Positions 57,271 to 64,000 of a stretch of 64,000 nt of DNA are shown here, one piece after another. How positions within the stretch are numbered: position 1 is the first letter of the stretch; the number at the start of each line of letters is the position of its first letter. The position numbers and the translations under genes were made by a program. Origin of the DNA: Rotaria sp. Silwood1 (Eukaryota > Rotifera > Eurotatoria > Philodinida > Philodinidae); assembly GCA_905250075.1 (NCBI GenBank), contig CAJNOP010000039.1, positions 1,078,427-1,142,426 on the forward strand, given 5' to 3'. The notes below the pieces were generated by a model, which saw only the letters and a list, made by a program, of their open reading frames with translations, ran no database searches and was not told the DNA's origin.

Positions 57271-58354
57271 TTTTGTAAGTACTCTGTTACCCACTTAAAG
57301 AGCTTGAAACTTGAAATTTGATTTCGAGAGATTTTCTTTGATCAAGATCAAACATGGACGATTTATAAGTCGAGATTGAATTGCATGAATGGTCATCTTC
57401 TTATGAAATCTTCAATAAAAAAAAGAGAGAAAGTCTTTTCGATTTCGATTTTATTTGCCAATGATCATAAACACATCGAATCATTCATTCTCAATCGAGA
57501 TTCGATTGAGTTTGAATGAAAATGTTCAATTTCATTCGATAAGCATTGTCCACCTGTCACATCGATTTCTGTGAACAAAAAAGCCAAAATTAACCTGAAC
57601 CTGTATATTAGTTTCCATAAAGAATTGACTCATATTCTTTTTCATTGATCAAATATTGAAATGAATCAACTTTTCAATAGCACCTCTGAATTTGAGTTAT
57701 AAAAACTATTATAGAAATTTGAAATCAAAATAAAAACATTTTTCGATGAATCGATTTCCTTCAGTTTAATTAAAAGATCAAAATTTCCATTAGAAACAAA
57801 AAACGAAAATCATATCTAATCGGCATATTGTTTCACAAAAAGAGAAAAGAAATCGGTTTTGTCCTCTGAGATTCGTTTTTTCACAAGTGAACAAAACAAA
57901 CTTCATTGCATACTCACAATAGACAACTATTCAATTGTATAGTATCGCTTGGAAATGCCTTCAGTATTGATATTTGTATTGTTGCCTTTGTTGTAAATCA
58001 CAGTTTGTTTTCGTAAGATGTTTACGAAAGGTTTTGTAAAATAGTTATCTTTTTTTTCTTTTATGTTCTAAGTTTTATATCCCAAACAGAGTTTTGAAAG
58101 AATATTGTGAAAATGATAAACTCTTATCAATTCGACGATAGTTTTTAAATTAGAAAGTTAGACTTTAATTTTCGAGTTTTTCAACGTTACATTTTCTAGG
58201 AAGTCAAAATTCATTGTCAAATCCACATGGACATTTCCTAGAATATTGTTCTGTGTTTTCAATAATGTGTTTTCTAATTTATATTATATTTATAATACGC
58301 AAGCACAGATGAAAATTAGATGAATATATATAATAAATGCTGGAGTATTCTACA

Positions 58355-59437
58355 TCAATACGTTGTTTTATATGTCTGCTTCGTACCAGTTTGTGCACTC
58401 CTATAAATCGCCTCTATCATTCTATGCCGAATAACAGCATCTTCCCAAGTAGGATATAAGCCTCCTTCTTTTGCGAACTCATCGTATGCTCTTCCAACAT
58501 TGACATGAGTATCTTGTTCATCATGTACTGCAATTTCTATCATATCTTCGCCATCGAAGCTTGCGTAAAGTGTTGGGAAAGAGAGTTGCAGGTGTCCATT
58601 TGGTCCTCTAACTTGTAATTCACCATGAGTACCTTCAACTTCCCACAATAAATTCGTACCTTTGTATGAACCACCACGTAAATGAGCTGATGCATATGCA
58701 CCGGAAGTCAAGACTCCACTGACACTCATCTGATCATGAGATGTGAGTGGTATATCACGAATTTTGTTTCCTTTTTCATCCAGAAGTTCGATAGTTTTTC
58801 TTGCGTTATGAGTTGTTGCGGTAAGTGATTCAAATTCTCCCAAGATATAGCACATAGCATCTAATAAATGACCACCAAGTATAGTAATCATGTTTGCTCC
58901 ATTTTCAATGTCAGCGAGATATGCATTGCTTTCATTTACTGCAGCACCCCAAGCTATACCTCCTGCATACAGATGTGTAGACAATATTTTGCCAAGCTTT
59001 CCAGAACTAATTATCTCTTTCATCTTCTTGACAACAGAAGACTGACGTCCTTGCAATCCTACCATTGTTTTTACACCTTTTGAACGAGCCAATTGAGTAA
59101 GTTCCTCTGCTTCTTGAAGATTTCGTCCAAGAGGCCATTCAACGATAACATTTTTGCCTTGTAAGAGAGCAGGCATGATGAGAGATTTATGTAGCGGAAC
59201 TTTAACAGATACGACGACAGTATCAATGTCTGGATCTTGTGCTAATTCTTCTGATGTTGCATAGTATTTATTAACACCAAATGTTTCAGCTGAAGATTTC
59301 GAAGATTCAATAGTCGAATTTGCAATTGCTTTTATAGTGTAGATCGAAGAGTTTTTCAAATAGGATTCATGAGCACTCGAAGCCCAGCCTCCTTTCGAGG
59401 AAAGACCGATAAATCCGATGTTGATTGTAGAAGACAT
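58355..59437 (-). CDS. GAL80-like Gfo/Idh/MocA oxidoreductase
   Basis: Single exon, 360 aa from ATG 59437. An N-terminal Rossmann fold (INIGFIGLSSKGGWASSAHE) is followed by the family's second conserved patch, VSVKVPLHKSLIMPALLQGK. The site that is EKP in most Gfo/Idh/MocA enzymes reads VEWPLGRNLQEAEEL, the form seen in fungal GAL80 and its enzyme relatives. The C-terminal alpha/beta domain contains GGIAWGAAVN, NMITILGGHLLDAMCYILGEF and GRAYDEFAKEGGLYPTWEDA. GAL80 proteins bind NAD(P) and regulate galactose genes in yeasts; the wider group includes sugar dehydrogenases. Which applies here is unknown. No introns and fungal-type signature suggest horizontal acquisition from fungi. Confidence 0.88.
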   Translation of the reverse strand: MSSTINIGFIGLSSKGGWASSAHESYLKNSSIYTIKAIANSTIESSKSSAETFGVNKYYATSEELAQDPDIDTVVVSVKVPLHKSLIMPALLQGKNVIVEWPLGRNLQEAEELTQLARSKGVKTMVGLQGRQSSVVKKMKEIISSGKLGKILSTHLYAGGIAWGAAVNESNAYLADIENGANMITILGGHLLDAMCYILGEFESLTATTHNARKTIELLDEKGNKIRDIPLTSHDQMSVSGVLTSGAYASAHLRGGSYKGTNLLWEVEGTHGELQVRGPNGHLQLSFPTLYASFDGEDMIEIAVHDEQDTHVNVGRAYDEFAKEGGLYPTWEDAVIRHRMIEAIYRSAQTGTKQTYKTTY

Positions 59438-59599
59438 AAAAGATTGACGAATGCGATGAGTTTATATGTATGTGGTGTATATGTCTGGCGTGTTTATGCT
59501 CGTCGAACGTTTTTATAAATATATAAAAAAAGATGCACTGATCATGCTGACGTGTTTTTTTTGCGTTCTCACACACTGAAAAGTACGCTGAGGCCGCAT

Positions 59600-62500
59600 C
59601 GTATACATATCATTCATGCGTTGTCATCAACATAGTTACCAAGTTTTCTTTTCAGAGAGAATGAAGTTTGAGTGAGGAAGAGAAACATCAGTCACCAAAA
59701 AAAAATTCTGTACAAAACAGCATTCGAAGACGAATATTTAGAAAAAAATGTCATTTTTGTTTATAAATGCATTGTCTTTTACTTTCAACGCGTCTCTTTT
59801 CTTCAACAAATGCTACTTAAAATATCGTTTATATTCATTTCGTTTCGTGAGTGTTGAATCGATATTTTTAAAAGTAAAGATATGTCACTTTTTTTTATGT
59901 TTTATATAGTGGATCATCACTGATTGCCGAAATTGAAAAAACTTTGCTCGATGCACGTGCTTTTTAATATAGATATTTTTTGTCTCTTCACCTGTTACAC
60001 ATGCATATATATGTAAGCTTGTATGCAATACTACGACTACATAGGAAAGATAAAAACCCTAAGAAGTGTCATCCAGAGAAGCAATAAAACATAATTAATT
60101 GACTTCAATGCTAACCAATGCAGCAATGTATAAAACAGAATAGAAGAAGTGTATGATATGAAGAAGAAAATACTCTATTGACAAACCAGTTTAGATTGTC
60201 TTCGAATAGGGTTCGCGTGGATCATATGTAAGGCAGCACCTACAATTGTTTAATGTTGTCATTCAAGACAAAGCACTCTTTTCGCTCTCTGTTGCCAATC
60301 AAGAAACGAATCGTGACAGACAGAAAGTACAATAAATATGAGACCATAAGTAAAGAAGAAAAATAGCGCATGATATTCGTGCTTTGTTCTGATTGAATAC
60401 CACATCGAGAAATAATTAGTGCTACCATAAAGGGTAAAATAAGGCAATGATGTTTCTATAAGAGAGCAACAATCAGTACACCAATTGTAAAAATGGTAAT
60501 GATCATTGTAATTAAATAGTCATAGACAACTGATTCTCATATGCTCAGAATTCGATGATTAGCATACAAAATAAACTAACGCAAGTTGGTGATCTATAAT
60601 CGAATATATTCTTCCAAAATGAAAACAAAATCACTTAAGTTTAATTAATAATAAAGCAGATATTGATATAATAATAATGAGAGATAATCAACGAGAGCAC
60701 TCCTTTTTCTGATAGTACACTGTCTCAGAAAAAAATCGTTTCGTTTCGCCTATCAATAGTAGTTTGAACTTCTCACTATCGACACCTATAGATAAATAAT
60801 CGGGCCATGAGAAGATCTATGGAATTCTAATTTATCCTAAATCAGCAGACGATAAGAGGCAACTTAACACTAATCTTGTTTGGAGAAAATACTTCTGTTT
60901 TAGATACTCGTTACTAAGTAGGGTGTTCACTAGGTCATAAAAGGACTAAAATGGAATAATAGAATCAATAGTTCAGAAAAAAATATAGAGGTCAGTACCA
61001 TCGAAAAGTAATTTGTTTTGAGCAGATCTCTGAAAGCCTGAGGCTGAAACTAGAGATAGCATGTGAAAATCAGAATCAAATTCTGAATCGTTTGATATAT
61101 TATCATTCTACAAAAGTCAGTGCCCGATATTTATAATCACGGTGCATAATTCACTTTCAAATCTGCTATAAAGGGCATGAGTCACTGGTCCTGAACACCT
61201 TACCAGCTTTTGTTTGAATAACAAATTCGATAAGTTGTAAAACGGTATCATAATAGATATCCATATACTATTTTAGTAGTTTCGACAGACACTGAAATGA
61301 GAGTTAGTGTTGTTGGAAATTTATTTTTGGGAGATGATATGAAACCTTTATGTAAAAGAATTTTACTGACCGAAAGTGTTATAATATCGAATATCAAACA
61401 GAACAGATCTTGTAAAACAAATATGATTGATGTTCATACAGCATGTCAAATGCTTGTTGATTACAGTTTATTATATTTTGAAGATACAGTACATCAAATA
61501 GAGCCAGTTTCCATGATGCTTATCTTAAAAAACTTCCACAAGCTGGCTCTTATCGGTACAATCCGGCATGTATAACGGGGGTAAGTCTTATGAACCTTGC
61601 AAAATTGGTAAGTTGTTCTTGATTTAAGTCAATAAAATATGACACAGAATAAATCATTTGTGAAATGTTTTTCGAACTATTTCTTTTTACTTTGAGTTGA
61701 GTGGTATTTTTCTCGATGTGATTTCCTATCTGATTTCTGAAAGCCAAGTTGTTATTCTTCAGATTAAAAAAGGTTCTCTTCGTATACATATCAATTACAG
61801 AATTTTTATTACTGTTTTAAGATAAATAGTTTTATAATAAAAAACTACTTTTAACGTCAAATATTGACCGAAGATTTACATTATTAGTTGGAAGAAGCTG
61901 TGTTACTCTCATAAACAATTTGTTTTAATACACGTCTATAGTGCAGACTAACAATTGAAGGAGTTTAATTTGAATTATGTAGCAGAAGCTAGGACTATTC
62001 TGGACAATTCATTTTTGTTTTTCATCGTCATATTCGCCGATGCATTAGAAATTGAAAGGAAGAATCGATTCAAACTTTGTTCACTAAAAGCAAATGGTTT
62101 CTCATGATCTGATATTGTTAGTATGATATTAGAAAGTGTAAGTATGAACAAGTAGATCTTGTTTTGAATTATGTTTGTTTCAAGTTTTTTCCTTGTACTA
62201 CCAAAGCCATCGAGTAAAAATATTGTAGGTAGTTCCGCAATATCACATTATAAGTGAAACACCATCTTGAACTATAATAGTTCGTCTACGATGAATATGT
62301 TATTTTGCACCGAAGCTTTTTCTATCAAATATAAACAACAGATTTTCTAAAATTTCAAAAACTATAAACTTGCGAGCACACATTATTCAAATCTAAAAGA
62401 ACCAGCAATCTTTATATACTAATATAACCACTATATAATATATTATATATTACAGTTGATACAAAAAATAATAAATACATAACTCCATATGCATTATTAA

Positions 62501-63570
62501 TTTTTAACAGCAAGCCACATATTAATCTCAAAAAGACTGTTGATGAAAATACAATTATTGATTCTACAATATAACATCATCGTAAACTATTCAACACGTC
62601 AACAAAACAAAATCAACTTAAAAATGATAGCTGTACATTGACAATTTTATTTTCTCGTATATGTAGCGTTGTTCATGAAATTTGATGAAACAAGCGATGC
62701 TCCAGAACAAGAATTTCCAGCTTCTAATACAAAGCAGAAGAAATGTCGTAAGTTGGCAACTGTAGGAAAAGAATACCCCGAACAGCAATTTGAGTTCAGA
62801 AAAAAAGAACGTTTTATAATACGCTTTAGTTATGAACAGAGGTAGGACGGTTGGGTTGAGAGTTTCGATTTGACTAACTGTATGAAACGGTCTCTGCTCT
62901 GCTCTAAGTTGATCTGTTGTTTCAGTACAGCTCAGATCCCAGGAGTTGTTCAAACAGTTCTTTTGATAACAACTAATCTGCTTCTACAGTAGTTGCATTA
63001 AGGCGTTATCAGTTCTTAAGCTAGTCTGCTGGCTACTTTCATGTTTCGGAATATCGTCTAGCTGCTAGAATGAAAAATTTAATTCTTTCTTCACAGACAT
63101 TGTTTGCACTCACTATCCTGATGGGAATCAATTCTCATTATTTCGTCTAATTTCTCTTGGACACAGAGCAAGAAGAGAAAACTTCAACCAACTAAATTCT
63201 CAAAGTCCTGGCATCCAGTCAAACGGAGTGCTATCAGATAAAATTGAACAAACCGAATTTTCTAAGTGATATAATTCGATTACTTTTTCTAGAAGTAATC
63301 CGATACAAAACTCAAACAAAATCTATTCTCCAAATTTCATCGGTAGTTTATTATTGTTTAACATAGACTTAGGAGAAAAAAGTCCACAAATCAACTCAAC
63401 ACTGGTATAGCTAGATTTTTTCTTCAATACCGATTTGAGAAAAACATTCAATGAAATCAAGGTTGAAGTAATATTAATATATCTCTCCTTCAACATAAAT
63501 ATTCAACAGAAATCAGATGAGGAAATATTTCTCTTCACCATGCATCTAAGAAAATATTGAATTAACTGAA
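59600..63570. other. AT-rich stretch with possible exon fragments
   Basis: No complete gene. The minus strand 60240-60465 is open in two frames after a CTTATAG acceptor and is hydrophobic, perhaps a membrane-protein exon. The plus frame 61297-61575 contains MIDVHTACQMLVDYSLLYFE, which looks like protein, but it has no recognised family or splice partners. Confidence 0.35.
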
Positions 63571-63576
63571 TTATTG

Positions 63577-63679
63577 AAGGGTGTAGGCGTGCGTGTGTAC
63601 GTTGATTCTGGTCTTATCTTCATGCATACAATATAATTACACACCCTCATGCACTCACCATACAACACACACCCTCACT
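63577..63679. repeat. GT-arm/CA-arm inverted telomere-like locus
   Basis: GT arm 63577-63599 (GAAGGGTGTAGGCGTGCGTGTG) and CA arm 63638-63679 (two CACACCCTCA words) enclose a spacer of about 38 bp. Confidence 0.7.
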
Positions 63680-64000
63680 GATGGTCCACGATTTTTAACA
63701 TTCATTTATCAGCAAATTTGAACAAGCAGTGTGACTGCTTTTACAGCATGACAAGGACGATCCATAGGATGTAAGTTAATAATATCTACCACAAACTTAT
63801 AACTAGTTATTACGATATTCGTTTACTCTTTCTATCTATTTAGAAAGGTGAGTCAAGTCCACTCCACGTGATTGTCTTCAAAAAAAATATACGGTCTATT
63901 TTCAAAGTGAACATGAAAAGTAGAACTTTTGATAAAATCAAATGATGCCTTCTACGACAGGCCAGCTATTTGAATATAACATTCAATGAATTATTATCGG

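Larger units (their letters stand above)
53600..58350. other. long AT-rich stretch with orphan exon-like pieces
   Basis: No complete gene. Between 53870 and 54130, and again 55700-55860 and 57430-57780, there are dispersed AT-rich words of the ATTTTAATCAA/TTGATTAAAAT type, perhaps an old degenerate repeat. Two exon-like stretches are listed separately. Confidence 0.4.

Noticed and set aside
53870-57780. Repeated ATTTTAATC/GATTAAAAT words as a satellite
   Set aside because: Spacing is irregular and the words are expected at this AT content; I could not define a unit.
62618-62953. 111-codon minus-strand frame
   Set aside because: Low-complexity hydrophobic and aromatic content with no domain or neighbouring exon signals; likely chance.
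1-64000. CRISPR arrays, rRNA genes or bacterial operons
   Set aside because: No regularly spaced direct repeats, no rRNA-like sequence, and genes are spliced and widely spaced.

Overview
The window looks like a piece of a bdelloid rotifer nuclear genome. It is AT-rich and eukaryotic: several genes have short GT-AG introns (about 50-100 bp, a few of 500-700 bp). Animal-type genes (TRAF-like adaptor, class A GPCR, neutral ceramidase, TMEM272-like membrane protein) sit beside enzymes of fungal, plant or bacterial type (THI20/TenA, GFA family, DUF4392, GAL80-like oxidoreductase). There is a Penelope-like retroelement relic, and there are GT-rich tracts containing TGTGGG, the hexamer reported for bdelloid telomeres. 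Foreign-type genes mixed with transposons and telomere-like tracts are what has been described for bdelloid subtelomeric DNA. The species assignment is inference.

Layout. 1-4.1 kb: a tRNA-like cloverleaf and a Tc1/mariner-type transposon (about 2.0 kb, long inverted ends, transposase with two internal stops). 4.46-6.83 kb (-): four-exon THI20-like gene whose TenA half keeps its key residues while its kinase half has lost several. 6.9-15.3 kb: no intact gene; inverted-repeat elements, a decayed coding remnant and a Penelope-like relic. 15.47 kb (+): a small secreted Cys-rich peptide between two GT/CA inverted tracts. 16-19.9 kb: a MITE-like element and a hAT-like non-autonomous element with a near-perfect 8-bp target duplication. 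20-23.2 kb (-): TMEM272-like gene, a hypothetical protein and a 5'-truncated RTE-like LINE. 23.2 to at least 29.57 kb (+): a Ty3/gypsy-type LTR element whose gag and pol look whole, running into a 100-N gap. 31.16-33.51 kb (+): six-exon TRAF-like gene. 34.3-35.3 kb (-): GPCR. 40.86-41.28 kb (+): GFA-family enzyme. 45.24-48.05 kb (+): six-exon neutral ceramidase. 49.06-50.46 kb (-): U-box plus tyrosine-kinase-like protein. 52.4-53.57 kb (-): DUF4392/D-glutamate cyclase-like. 58.36-59.44 kb (-): GAL80-like oxidoreductase. The rest is AT-rich DNA with a few orphan exon-like stretches.

The most unusual signal is a family of at least 13 short loci, each with a GT-rich arm followed by a CA-rich arm a short distance downstream. 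The order is always G-strand then C-strand and no target duplication was found. Several GT arms contain the TGTGGG unit. This is the arrangement expected if telomeric repeats were added to both ends of a chromosome break and the ends then joined; a hairpin-type mobile repeat is the main alternative. Other points of interest are the U-box/kinase fusion and the THI20-like protein with an eroded kinase active site.

The genes do not form an operon or an obvious shared pathway. Splice sites were read by eye from GT-AG signals, reading phase and domain continuity; no alignment or database search was possible.
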